Assembly (NCBI GenBank): GCA_958296115.1
Contig: OY282442.1
Location: 1,966,943 to 2,030,942, forward strand
Reading direction: 5' to 3'
Length of the DNA: 64,000 bases
Source: an uncultured Dehalococcoidia bacterium
Lineage (GTDB): Bacteria > Chloroflexota > Dehalococcoidia > Lucifugimonadales > CAJWER01
Positions 1 to 7,761 of this stretch are shown piece after piece. The position numbers were made by a program, and so were the translations under genes. Positions within the stretch are counted from its first letter, which is position 1. The number at the start of each line of letters is the position of its first letter. Under the pieces are notes generated by a model that was given only the letters and a program-made list of their open reading frames with translations, was not told the DNA's origin and ran no database searches.

Positions 1-936
1 CAGTCCGGCCAGCGGCGCGGCAAGCAGTAGATTCTGCCACCGCAGGAACGGGCGGACCCCATTCTCTACCAATACAGCCGTGGCCAAGGGCATCAAGCCT
101 ATGGCCGCAAAGGGCGACCAGAAAAAGCTTGCAGCCAGTATGACGCCGCTCACCGCCAGAAATCCCACCTGCCGACGGCCTTGCGCCAGCAGCAAGCCGC
201 AGAGCGCGGCGGGAATGAAATGCTGGGGCGCATAGGAAAAGCTGTGTATGAAAGAACGGTAGTTGATGGGCAGAAACCAGTCCTGTGATACCTTTTCGTA
301 CTCCTGTCCCGGCCAATACCAGCCATATAGCGCCCTTGTCCACAGCAGGTCCAGGCCTCCAAAGAAGAAGAGAGTTACTACCGCCGCGCCCGCGACGACG
401 ATTCCCATTCGCTTCGCCGTGAGATTCTGAATGAACAGGAGCGCGATGAGAGAGACCCCGAACCATGTCCATAGAGGCACGGTCCAACTCAGGGATCCGA
501 GACCCAACAGCTTTGCTGCCAGACCAGGAACCATGTAGTAACCGAGGTAGTATCTCAGCAGCGGCCTCGCCGGGCTTTCCACCGCCGATGTATATTCGGC
601 AAGATAGTCAGGCAGGTGGACAGGCCAAGAGAACCTCCCCAAGTCGGTGAGTATAGCCCGGTGCTTATGCCAGTCCCAGTTGTCCAGATCCAAGGCTCCG
701 CCGGCCGCCGTCAGCATCACATAGCCAAGGGCTATCATCGCAGCCGCAAGCGCTACTGGAGACAGACGCCCCCGCCAGGAGCCAAGCATCGCCTTCCAGA
801 GGCCAGCAGCCAGCGCCGCAACCGCCGGGATTCCAAACCACCATTCGAACCATCCCACAAGCCACACAGCCACTGGCAGAGTCAAATAGATGATGGCAAG
901 CCGATGCAGTACAGGAATCTCTAGTTCCGCGCGCAT
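1..936 (-). CDS. Multi-pass membrane protein, GT-C-like (C-terminus outside the window)
   Basis: The frame is open for 312 codons from an ATG at 936 to the left edge, so the gene is incomplete. The start is secure: the stop codon of the upstream ABC ATPase (939-937) is followed directly by this ATG, and GGGAGG lies five bases before it. The translation begins MRAELEIPVLHRLAIIYL and shows about seven hydrophobic segments in the part seen. An aromatic stretch after the third (NWDWHKHRAIL, then FSWPVHLPDYL) fits the extracytoplasmic loop seen in GT-C glycosyltransferase-like membrane proteins. It is not a LivH/LivM permease by eye, although it follows two LIV-type ATPases and is probably co-translated with them. 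The function is unknown; the GT-C resemblance is an inference. Confidence 0.72.
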   Translation of the reverse strand, partial: MRAELEIPVLHRLAIIYLTLPVAVWLVGWFEWWFGIPAVAALAAGLWKAMLGSWRGRLSPVALAAAMIALGYVMLTAAGGALDLDNWDWHKHRAILTDLGRFSWPVHLPDYLAEYTSAVESPARPLLRYYLGYYMVPGLAAKLLGLGSLSWTVPLWTWFGVSLIALLFIQNLTAKRMGIVVAGAAVVTLFFFGGLDLLWTRALYGWYWPGQEYEKVSQDWFLPINYRSFIHSFSYAPQHFIPAALCGLLLAQGRRQVGFLAVSGVILAASFFWSPFAAIGLMPLATAVLVENGVRPFLRWQNLLLAAPLAGL

Positions 937-1641
937 CTATCCTCCCAGGTAGAGGCGGCCCACTTCGGGGTTGTCCAGGAGCGCTTGTCCCTTGTCCTCC
1001 AGGCGATTCTCGCCCGAGACCAGGATGTAGCCCCTGTCCGACATTCCCAGGGCCTCCCGCGCGTTCTGCTCCACCAGCAGCAGCGACACCCCGGACTCGT
1101 TGATACCCCGTATGCGCTCGAACACCATGTCCATCACCGCCGGGGACAGCCCTGCCGAAGGCTCGTCGAGCAGCAGCAGCGCCGGGTCCAGCATCAGCGC
1201 GCGCGCTATCGCCAGCATCTGCCGCTGCCCGCCCGACAGGCTCCCAGCCTTCAGCGAGGGGCGCCGTCCGAGGTCCGGGAAGAGCGAGAACATCTCGTCT
1301 ATACGCTCCGCGACGCCCCCGGCGCGGATGAACCCGCCCATCTCCAGGTTCTCGCGGATGCTCATGGACGGAAATACGTTGTTCGACTGCGGCACGTAGC
1401 ACAGCCCGGCCCGCACTATCCGCTCCGGGGGGTAGGCGGATATGTCCGCGTCCTCGAACCTCACGCTTCCGGCCCGCACTCGCACAAGCCCTGCAAGCGT
1501 CTTCATCAGCGTGGACTTCCCGCAGCCGTTGGGCCCTATGATGGTGACGACCTCTCCCTCCTCCACGGTTACGGATACGCCGCGCAGGATCTCCGCCGCC
1601 CCGTAGCCGGCCACGACGCCGGTCGCCTCAAGCAGCGCCAA
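937..1641 (-). CDS. livF: ABC transporter ATP-binding protein, LivF type
   Basis: This 234-residue protein has the length and motifs of LivF, the ATPase of branched-chain amino acid/amide-type importers. Walker A is GPNGCGKST (36-44), the Q-loop follows CYVPQ, the signature is LSGGQ (135-139), and Walker B ends in LLLLDEPSAG with the catalytic Glu near 160. The switch His is replaced in the usual LivF manner (LLLVEQN). Its start lies 14 bases inside the upstream ATPase gene, so the two are translationally coupled. Substrate cannot be read from the ATPase; LIV-family systems in this kind of organism also carry amides, urea and aromatic acids. No permease or binding protein gene is visible nearby. 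Confidence 0.9.
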   Translation of the reverse strand: MALLEATGVVAGYGAAEILRGVSVTVEEGEVVTIIGPNGCGKSTLMKTLAGLVRVRAGSVRFEDADISAYPPERIVRAGLCYVPQSNNVFPSMSIRENLEMGGFIRAGGVAERIDEMFSLFPDLGRRPSLKAGSLSGGQRQMLAIARALMLDPALLLLDEPSAGLSPAVMDMVFERIRGINESGVSLLLVEQNAREALGMSDRGYILVSGENRLEDKGQALLDNPEVGRLYLGG

Positions 1642-2449
1642 TTCGCCGGCCTCCGAGGTAGGCTTCGAGCACCTCCGGGTCTTCCTGCACCTGCTCGGGC
1701 GTTCCCTGCGCTATCACGGACCCGCCGGCCATGACGATGATAGGATCGCAAAGCCGCATGACCAGCTGCATGTCGTGCTCTATGACCACGAACGTAATAT
1801 CGCGCTCGACGCTTGCGAGCAGGATATTGGCCGAGAGCTCGCGCAGCAGCGTTCGGTTGATGCCCGCGCCGGGCTCGTCCAGCAGCACCATCTTCGGCTC
1901 CGCCATCAGCGTCCGGGCGAGCTCCAGCAGCTTCTTCTGACCGCCAGACAGGTTGCCGGCGTACTCGTCGGCCAGGTGATGGAGGCTGACCAGCTTCAGG
2001 GCGTCCAGCGCCCGGGCTTGGATGGCCCGCTCCTCTTGGGCCACCCTCCACGGCATGAGCCACGATGCCCAGACCCGCTCGCCAATCTGCGGCGCTGGAA
2101 CCAGCATCAGGTTCTCCAACGCCGTCATGCGCTTCATCTCCCGCGGAATCTGGAAGGTACGCACCAGCCCCAACCCGAAGGTCTGGTCCATGCTCATCCC
2201 GCCAATGCGCTGACCTCGAAAGAGTATCTCGCCGCTGGTTGGGGCCATCGCGCCGGACACCAGGTTGAACAGGGTCGTCTTGCCCGCGCCATTCGGCCCG
2301 ATCAGCCCGGTGATTGCGTCCGGCATGACCTCCAGCGAGCAGTGGTCGACCGCGCGCACGCCTCCGAAGTCCTTCACCAGGTCCCGCACTTCGAGAATGG
2401 GCGCAGGCTCCGTCAAATCTCCCTCCAGCGCCAATCGGCGGGTATCCAA
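1628..2449 (-). CDS. livG: ABC transporter ATP-binding protein, LivG type
   Basis: This 273-residue LivG-type ATPase has Walker A GPNGAGKTT (51-59), the family-specific LVRTFQ Q-loop, signature LSGGQKK and Walker B MVLLDEPGAG followed by INR. It carries the long insertion after the Q-loop (QIGERVWASWL) typical of LivG and absent from LivF. It would pair with the downstream LivF-type subunit as a heterodimeric motor. It is the first gene of the minus-strand unit: upstream lies a short divergent intergenic region and then a plus-strand methyl-transfer cluster, so the partner permeases are not upstream. The N-terminal 15 residues before ILEVRDL are poorly conserved in character, and a later start is possible. 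Confidence 0.88.
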   Translation of the reverse strand: MDTRRLALEGDLTEPAPILEVRDLVKDFGGVRAVDHCSLEVMPDAITGLIGPNGAGKTTLFNLVSGAMAPTSGEILFRGQRIGGMSMDQTFGLGLVRTFQIPREMKRMTALENLMLVPAPQIGERVWASWLMPWRVAQEERAIQARALDALKLVSLHHLADEYAGNLSGGQKKLLELARTLMAEPKMVLLDEPGAGINRTLLRELSANILLASVERDITFVVIEHDMQLVMRLCDPIIVMAGGSVIAQGTPEQVQEDPEVLEAYLGGRRIGAA

Positions 2450-2543
2450 GACAAGCGCCGAGCGTCATTATGAGGGTAACCACGAGCGCCGGGCAATAGG
2501 GTACTGCGCTCGGCATTGGTTCCACCGCCTGCGCGATAGCGGA

Positions 2544-2549
2544 TATAAT
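2544..2549 (+). promoter_or_regulatory. Possible -10 box (TATAAT)
   Basis: A perfect TATAAT stands in the divergent intergenic region 33 bases before the ATG at 2582. No good -35 box is seen at 16-18 bases (TTGGTT lies 22 bases upstream), so only the -10 element is supported. Confidence 0.4.
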
Positions 2550-2581
2550 GACTGAAGCCCGTGAGAGGCGCGAGTTCGAGA

Positions 2582-2926
2582 ATGGCCAGGGTTCGAGTGA
2601 TGTACTGGAAGGAGATCCCCGTGCAGGTCCAGGCGTCCGATGACGTCGGGGCTGTCTCCAGGCCGCTCGCGCCAAGGTTTCAGGAGGCAGTCGACGCCAT
2701 AGCGATGCTGGACGGCAGCGCCGGAACGGACGACTACCTGATGGCGTGGGAGTGGGGTGAATACACTCAGGCGGACGGCACGGCAGCCGAGGCCGCCGAA
2801 TCAGTCGCCGACCGCTACAATCGCGGGTTCCCGGCGGACCTGGTCGTCCGCATACGCGACCTGCGCAGGTCGGGCAACAGGGACCCGCGCCCCGGCTCGA
2901 TAGACCACTGGATGGACGATGAGTAG
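2582..2926 (+). CDS. Small 'virulence factor' family protein of one-carbon clusters
   Basis: The protein is 114 residues long from the ATG at 2582; an in-frame GTG at 2561 would add seven residues. The opening MARVRVMYWKEIPVQV and the acidic end match the conserved small protein family named 'virulence factor' (PF13769 from memory). In Proteobacteria and Chloroflexota that family sits beside methyl-THF, homocysteine and corrinoid methyltransferase genes rather than virulence genes. It overlaps the following methyltransferase gene by eight bases. The biochemical role is unknown. Its fixed place in such clusters suggests an accessory role in methyl transfer, which is an inference. It is the first gene of a five-gene plus-strand unit. 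Confidence 0.7.
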   Translation: MARVRVMYWKEIPVQVQASDDVGAVSRPLAPRFQEAVDAIAMLDGSAGTDDYLMAWEWGEYTQADGTAAEAAESVADRYNRGFPADLVVRIRDLRRSGNRDPRPGSIDHWMDDE

Positions 2927-3818
2927 CGCCCAATCCGCCGGCAAGACCTTCCTGGACAGACTCGCCACCGGCGACTTCATCATCTCCGACGGAGCGACAG
3001 GCACCTGGCTGCAATCCCATGGACTGGAGCCAGGCGGATGCCCCGAGGAGATGAACGCCAGCCGCCCGGACCTGATACGCCAGATGGCCCGTGAATACTT
3101 CGACGCTGGCTCCGACATGGCGCTCACCGCGTCCTTCGGCGGCAGCAAGTTCATGCTCGGCAAGTACGGATACGCCAACCGCGTCCGCGAGCTCAATCGC
3201 TTGGCCGCCGAGCACGCCCGAAGCCAAGCCCCTCCAGGCCGCTTCGTGGCAGGCTCCGTCGGCCCTACCGGCGAGTTCATCGAGCCGCTCGGGACCGTGA
3301 GCGAAGCCGAGATGCTGGACGCCTTCGCGGAGCAGATCGCCGCCCTCGAGGAGGGCGGCGCCGACGCCGTGGTGATCGAGACCATGTTCGCCCTCGAGGA
3401 ATCCAAGCTCGCGGTCAAGGCAGCCAAGGAGAACACCGGCCTGGCAGTCATAGCCACGATGACGTTCGACAAGGGGCCGCGCGGCTTCTTCACGATGATG
3501 GGCGCAACTCCCGAACAGTCCGCCCGCGAGCTTGCAGACGCCGGCGCTGACGTCGTCGGCGCAAACTGCGGCAACGGCATAGAGGCCATGCTCGACATAG
3601 CCCGCCAGATGAGAGCCGCGACGGGCGCCCCGATGCTGATACACTCCAACGCGGGGATCCCTGGCATACGACAGGGGCAGATAGTGTATCCTGAGACCCC
3701 TGAGTTCATGGCCCCGCGATTCAGAGAGCTTGCCGAAATGGGCGTCAACATCTTCGGCGGCTGCTGCGGCACCACGCCAAGACACATCCGCGCCATTTCA
3801 GATACACTCAGAGGATGA
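2919..3818 (+). CDS. Homocysteine S-methyltransferase-type enzyme
   Basis: This 299-residue single-domain protein belongs to the homocysteine S-methyltransferase family (betaine-homocysteine methyltransferase, MmuM, and the N-terminal domain of MetH). The TIM-barrel opening IISDGATGTWLQ carries the family's DGAxGT motif. The zinc ligands are present: one Cys in GANCGNG near residue 210 and the paired Cys in GGCCGTTP near the C-terminus. It would move a methyl group from a methylated donor to homocysteine, or demethylate a small methylated compound, in the cytoplasm. Lacking the MetH cobalamin domains, it must use a direct donor such as a betaine or a separate corrinoid protein. It overlaps the small upstream gene and precedes a protein of unknown function. 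Confidence 0.87.
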   Translation: MSSAQSAGKTFLDRLATGDFIISDGATGTWLQSHGLEPGGCPEEMNASRPDLIRQMAREYFDAGSDMALTASFGGSKFMLGKYGYANRVRELNRLAAEHARSQAPPGRFVAGSVGPTGEFIEPLGTVSEAEMLDAFAEQIAALEEGGADAVVIETMFALEESKLAVKAAKENTGLAVIATMTFDKGPRGFFTMMGATPEQSARELADAGADVVGANCGNGIEAMLDIARQMRAATGAPMLIHSNAGIPGIRQGQIVYPETPEFMAPRFRELAEMGVNIFGGCCGTTPRHIRAISDTLRG

Positions 3819-3831
3819 AGGGAGCAAGAAC

Positions 3832-4497
3832 ATGAACGACGCCGCGGCCCCGCTGCGCGCAGTCGAGGTGGTCGAGCGCTATGGCAAGTGCCTCGAGCTG
3901 GTCCCCATCGACCCCCACTTCCACGACATCTCCGTCGGCCTGTATGCCAAGGACGTCATAGCCACCGTGTGGACGTTCAGCCGCAGGGAAGGCGTCGAGA
4001 AGCGCATAGAGCAGATCCGCAACCAGCTTGCCGACCTCGGCGACCTCGATCCGGCCCCAGGAGCCCACAACCAGCTTAGGCCGCGCTGCGGCGCCATCCA
4101 CCAGCGCCCTCTCAAGTTCCTCATGATGCAGGCCGTCGAGAAGGACCCGAGCTTCACGTATCCCGAAGGCCCGACCAAGGACCTCCGCTCGGCCCTCATG
4201 CTCGGATTCGAGTCCGAGGAAGTCGAGGGCCGAACCGTCTATAGCGTTACCGCCGAGGGCGAGGCCCGCAACGCCGCCGCGCGCCTGCGCGCCATCACCG
4301 GAGGGTTCGTCCGATACGGCGAGATGGAACGCGCCGACGGCGGCGTGTCCTTCGAATGCGGCGCAAGGCACGACCCCCTCATGCGCCTGCTCCTACCGTA
4401 CGCCCGCAACGTCACAGGCACCCAGGATATGCTCGAAGCCGACGCCCTCCGCGGCCAGATGACCACAGGCACCCTCGGCTTCACCCCGCCGACGTAA
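3832..4497 (+). CDS. Protein of unknown function in the methyltransferase cluster
   Basis: The gene starts at ATG 3832, preceded by AAGGGAGC nine bases upstream. The open frame extends further 5', but that part lies inside the upstream gene. The 221-residue product is soluble, with no signal peptide or membrane segment. Notable features are an early PHFHDISVGLY stretch, RPRCGAIHQRP near residue 85, and a C-terminal FECGARHDPLMRLLLPYARN segment. The two Cys and several His could bind metal, but no known motif is recognised. It lies 13 bases after the homocysteine methyltransferase and before the MtaA-like gene, so it is likely co-transcribed with them. No function is assigned. Confidence 0.75.
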   Translation: MNDAAAPLRAVEVVERYGKCLELVPIDPHFHDISVGLYAKDVIATVWTFSRREGVEKRIEQIRNQLADLGDLDPAPGAHNQLRPRCGAIHQRPLKFLMMQAVEKDPSFTYPEGPTKDLRSALMLGFESEEVEGRTVYSVTAEGEARNAAARLRAITGGFVRYGEMERADGGVSFECGARHDPLMRLLLPYARNVTGTQDMLEADALRGQMTTGTLGFTPPT

Positions 4498-4557
4498 CAC
4501 CCTGTGCTACGGCGATAACCTCGATATACTGCGGCAGCATGTCCAAGGAGGCACGCC

Positions 4558-5607
4558 ATGACCTTCGTTGAAACCATGACACCGCGCGAGCGCGTCCTGA
4601 ATGCCCTTGCTGGCAAGCCCGTAGATAGGCCGCCCGTCGCCAACCCGACCAACGTCGCCACCGTCGAGCTGATGGACATGATGGACGCGCCCTTCCCGGA
4701 CGCCAACCGCGACCCGGAGCTCAACGCCCGCCTAGCCGCCACAGGCTATACCGAGCTCGGCTTCGACTCCATCATGCCCTACTTCACCATCATCCAGGAG
4801 TCCTCGGCCCTCGGATGCGACATGCAGTGGGAGCAGAAGGACAACTGGCCCACCGTCCGCATGACGAACCCCATATGGAAAGGCCCCGACGACGTACACG
4901 TGCCCTCAGGATTCCTCGAGCATCAGGACACCCTCGCCATCACCAGGTCGCTCTCGATACTGAAGGAGGAGTACGGGGACGAGGTAGCCATCATTGGCAA
5001 GACGATGGGACCCTGGACCCTCGCCTACCACGTGTTCGGCGTCGAGCCGTTCCTGCTCATGACCATAGACGACCCGGCCATGACGATGGAGTGTCTGCAC
5101 AAGCTCAAGGAGATATCCGTCCTGTTCGGGCAGGCCCAGATAGACGCCGGGGCCGATGCACTCACTTTTCCGGACCACGCCACCGGCGACCTCGTGAGCG
5201 GGGAGTACTACCGCCGGTTCCTGCTGGAGATACACCAAGAGATGGCCGAGCGCCTCGACGCGCCGCTCATCCTCCACATCTGCGGCAACACGCTGGACCG
5301 GATGGGCTACATCGCCCAGAACAACATGGCTATGTTCCACTTCGACTCGCGCAACGACCCAGCCGAAGCGAGGAAGGTCGTCGGCGACCGCATCGGCCTC
5401 GTCGGCAACATCAACAACCCCGTAACCCTCTACTCCAAGGGCCCCGAGGAGGTCCGCGCCGAAGTCTATAAGTGCATGGACGCCGGCATAGACATGATAG
5501 CGCCTGAGTGCGCCATCCCGCTCGCTACCAAGCTGGAGAACCTGCTGGAGATACCCAAAGCCGTCCGCGACTGGTGTGAAGACCACCAGGCCAACGGAGC
5601 AAGCTGA
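4558..5607 (+). CDS. UroD/MtaA-family corrinoid-linked methyltransferase
   Basis: This 349-residue protein belongs to the uroporphyrinogen decarboxylase superfamily, on the methyltransferase side (MtaA, MtbA, CmuA). The opening TPRERVLNALAGKPVDR is characteristic. The HICGN motif near residue 240 gives the His-x-Cys zinc ligands, and a further Cys (APECAIP) near residue 320 completes the thiol-activating site. These residues are absent from true haem-pathway UroD. The enzyme should transfer methyl between a corrinoid protein and a thiol or other acceptor. A strong AAGGAGG precedes the ATG by seven bases. Its stop overlaps the next start as TGATG, so translation is coupled to the pterin-binding enzyme. 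Confidence 0.88.
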   Translation: MTFVETMTPRERVLNALAGKPVDRPPVANPTNVATVELMDMMDAPFPDANRDPELNARLAATGYTELGFDSIMPYFTIIQESSALGCDMQWEQKDNWPTVRMTNPIWKGPDDVHVPSGFLEHQDTLAITRSLSILKEEYGDEVAIIGKTMGPWTLAYHVFGVEPFLLMTIDDPAMTMECLHKLKEISVLFGQAQIDAGADALTFPDHATGDLVSGEYYRRFLLEIHQEMAERLDAPLILHICGNTLDRMGYIAQNNMAMFHFDSRNDPAEARKVVGDRIGLVGNINNPVTLYSKGPEEVRAEVYKCMDAGIDMIAPECAIPLATKLENLLEIPKAVRDWCEDHQANGAS

Positions 5608-6644
5608 TGCCAAGGGTCGTCCAGTCCCCGGAGCAGTTCACCATCGTCGGGGAGAACATCCACGCGACCCGTGTCCTCCTCCGCAAGGGCCGCAGGGTCA
5701 AGACTCTGGACGACGGCTCCGAGGCTGTCCCATTCCGCGGAGACGGCGGACAGCCCAGGCTCCTCGCCGTCCCCGACTGGTTCAAGGCTACCCAGCCCTA
5801 TGAACAGGGCCAGGTCAAGCACTTCATGATCGCCGTCATGAACGGCTGCGACGGCAGCGGCGATGAACGCGAGCGGGGCGCGGAGTATATCCGCGCAGAG
5901 GTCCGCAAGCAGGTGAAGGCAGGCGCGAAGTACCTCGACGTGAACGTGGATGAGGTACACTACGACCTCGATACCCAGAAGAGGGCCATGCGCTGGGCGG
6001 TCGGTGCCATCCAGGAGGCGTCCCCCGTGCCTCTCAGCATAGACTCGTCCAACTCCGAGATAATCGCCGAGGGGCTGGCCGAGTACGACGGACGCGCCGG
6101 CCGGCCACTCGTCAACTCGCTGTCCCTCGAGCGTCCCGAAACGCTGGACATGGTGAAGGACCACGACGCCCGCGTCATCGCCCTGGCCACCGGCGACGCC
6201 GGAATGCCTGAGGACGAGGATCAGCGCGTCGAGAACGCCCGCGCCGTGATAGACCTCGCCCTCTCAGGCGGGGTAGCCATCGAGGACATATTCTGCGACC
6301 TGGTGGTATTTCCCATCTCCGTGGACCCCCAGTACGGCAACCACTACTTCAACGCGGTCAGCCGCGTCAGGCAGGAGTTCCCCGGCCTCCATATCGGGAT
6401 GGGGCTCAGCAACGTCTCGTTCGGAATGCCGAACCGCAAGCTGATCAACCAGGCCTTCATACACCTCGCCATCGAGGCCGGCATAGACGCTGGCCTGATA
6501 GACCCGATCCAGACCAAGCTGAGCGACGTATTGAGTCTGGACACCGAGTCCGAGCGCGTCCGGCTGGCCGTAGACATGCTCGAAGGGCGCGACGACTTCT
6601 GCATGAGCTACATCCAGGCATTCCGCGACGGCCGGCTGGGATGA
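5607..6644 (+). CDS. Methyltetrahydrofolate methyltransferase (pterin-binding family)
   Basis: This 345-residue pterin-binding TIM-barrel protein is of the AcsE/MtgA type, not folate-synthesising FolP. It opens with FTIVGENIHATR, where AcsE-like enzymes have IxGExIN. It contains YLDVNVDE, the pterin-contacting PLSIDSSNSE and PLVNSLSLE, and an Asn-containing LSNVSFGMPNRKLIN near residue 280, typical of methyl-THF:corrinoid methyltransferases. It would exchange methyl between tetrahydrofolate and a B12 protein, linking the cluster to the one-carbon pool. It starts in the TGATG overlap with the MtaA-like gene and is last in the unit. No corrinoid-binding protein gene is present in the cluster, so that partner must be encoded elsewhere. 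Confidence 0.88.
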   Translation: MPRVVQSPEQFTIVGENIHATRVLLRKGRRVKTLDDGSEAVPFRGDGGQPRLLAVPDWFKATQPYEQGQVKHFMIAVMNGCDGSGDERERGAEYIRAEVRKQVKAGAKYLDVNVDEVHYDLDTQKRAMRWAVGAIQEASPVPLSIDSSNSEIIAEGLAEYDGRAGRPLVNSLSLERPETLDMVKDHDARVIALATGDAGMPEDEDQRVENARAVIDLALSGGVAIEDIFCDLVVFPISVDPQYGNHYFNAVSRVRQEFPGLHIGMGLSNVSFGMPNRKLINQAFIHLAIEAGIDAGLIDPIQTKLSDVLSLDTESERVRLAVDMLEGRDDFCMSYIQAFRDGRLG

Positions 6645-6695
6645 CACGCATGAGCGCCGCTTGGGCGATGACGCTCGCCGTCCCGCGCGTCGGCG

Positions 6696-7385
6696 TCAGG
6701 GAAGGCTGCGCTGGTCTGCACGCGCCGAGGCTTGCGCCGTCAACACGCTGAACAGTCGATCGAAGTGCGGGGGCAGCTCACCGCGCCGTTCGGGGTTGAA
6801 CTGCACGCCGACGACCCAGCTATGGTCCGGGCTCTCCAGCGCCTCTATCACCCCGTCCTCTAGCGAGTAGGCCGTCGCAAGCAGACCCCGCGCCTTCTGC
6901 GCCTCCCGCACGCCGAAGGCGTGGCGGCTGTTCACCCGCACGAACCCGCCAGACCCAACCGCGGCCGCCAGCTTACCCCCTGGCGCGATGTAGATTCGGT
7001 GGTAGGCGGATGCCCTCTCGCTGGCATTCTCCTCCGCGTGGCTCGACGCCTCTACCCAAGAGCCGCCTTTCGCTGCGTTCAACGCTAGGAAGCCGCCGCC
7101 CACCGCCAGCATGGGAATATCGAGGTCGAGCGCCCTCGACACGCAATCTATCGCCGCATCCTGCGGCGGCGCGAAGCCGCGCTTGTCAATCGTTGGGCCC
7201 GAGGCCACGACGAGACCGTCGATCCGGTCCAGGGACGCGCGCGGAAGCGTCATGACCCGTGATTCCCCGGCTGCCCTGCACACGGCGGCAACATGCCTGG
7301 CCGCGTCCTGGGCATCCGAAACGACGATGCCTATCGCAGGCGCCACGGCGCAACCCGCCGTTTGCAATTCCGTTCGCTCCGTCAT
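6696..7385 (-). CDS. Glutamine amidotransferase-like protein lacking the catalytic Cys and His
   Basis: The ATG at 7385 is chosen because GAGGG lies eight bases before it; an upstream ATG at 7403 has no such site. The 229-residue product has the class I glutamine amidotransferase / gamma-glutamyl hydrolase (C26, PuuD-like) layout: DGLVVASG near 57, a nucleophile-elbow region, VNSRHAFGV near 151, and a terminal GVQFNPE. The nucleophile region reads PMLAVGGGFLALN, with Gly96 where the family has Cys. The QWHPE motif reads QFNPE, with Asn197 for His. Both members of the Cys-His pair are therefore gone, and hydrolase activity is not expected. It is convergent with the methyl-transfer cluster. The role is unknown, possibly binding or regulatory. 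Confidence 0.75.
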   Translation of the reverse strand: MTERTELQTAGCAVAPAIGIVVSDAQDAARHVAAVCRAAGESRVMTLPRASLDRIDGLVVASGPTIDKRGFAPPQDAAIDCVSRALDLDIPMLAVGGGFLALNAAKGGSWVEASSHAEENASERASAYHRIYIAPGGKLAAAVGSGGFVRVNSRHAFGVREAQKARGLLATAYSLEDGVIEALESPDHSWVVGVQFNPERRGELPPHFDRLFSVLTAQASARADQRSLP

Positions 7386-7761
7386 AACATATCCCTCGCA
7401 CACCCATAGAATATACGCCGGGCCAACTCATGCCGCATGACCGAATACGCGAATACCGCACGTACTTCTACGGCGCCTCTCACGAGTCCCCTTGGGAGTG
7501 GTCGGCCATTCTCGAGCCCGACCCTCCCATAGCCGACTCCGCGGGCGACGGCTGCCATTCCTACCCTGCCGTTGCCGAGTCCATCATTGCGGTTACGCCC
7601 GGCTCGCTGGCGGCCGGAAGTCCGGGCTAGCCCGCGGCGCGCCTGACGGACCCGCCCAACAGCCGTGCAGCCACGACAGCCCAATGGATCCTCGTCTTCG
7701 GCCAGACCAGGCAGGCTTCGGCCCTCTTCCGCATGGGAATCCATGAGCGCAGTGTAGAGTA
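7386..7761. other. Intergenic stretch without a convincing gene
   Basis: This stretch of about 375 bases lies between divergent genes. Short open frames exist on both strands, but their translations are rich in Arg, Gly and Pro and match no family I recognise. I treat it as regulatory or decayed DNA. Confidence 0.5.

Noticed and set aside
1569-3785. Long minus-strand open frame of about 738 codons across the ABC ATPase and methyltransferase genes
   Set aside because: It runs antiparallel to real genes with clear motifs in other frames. Its own translation is Arg/Ala/Gly-rich low-complexity sequence, typical of high-GC shadow frames.
3730-3831. Longer 5' end of the unknown gene in the methyltransferase cluster
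   Set aside because: The added 34 codons lie within the upstream homocysteine methyltransferase gene. ATG 3832 has its own ribosome-binding site.
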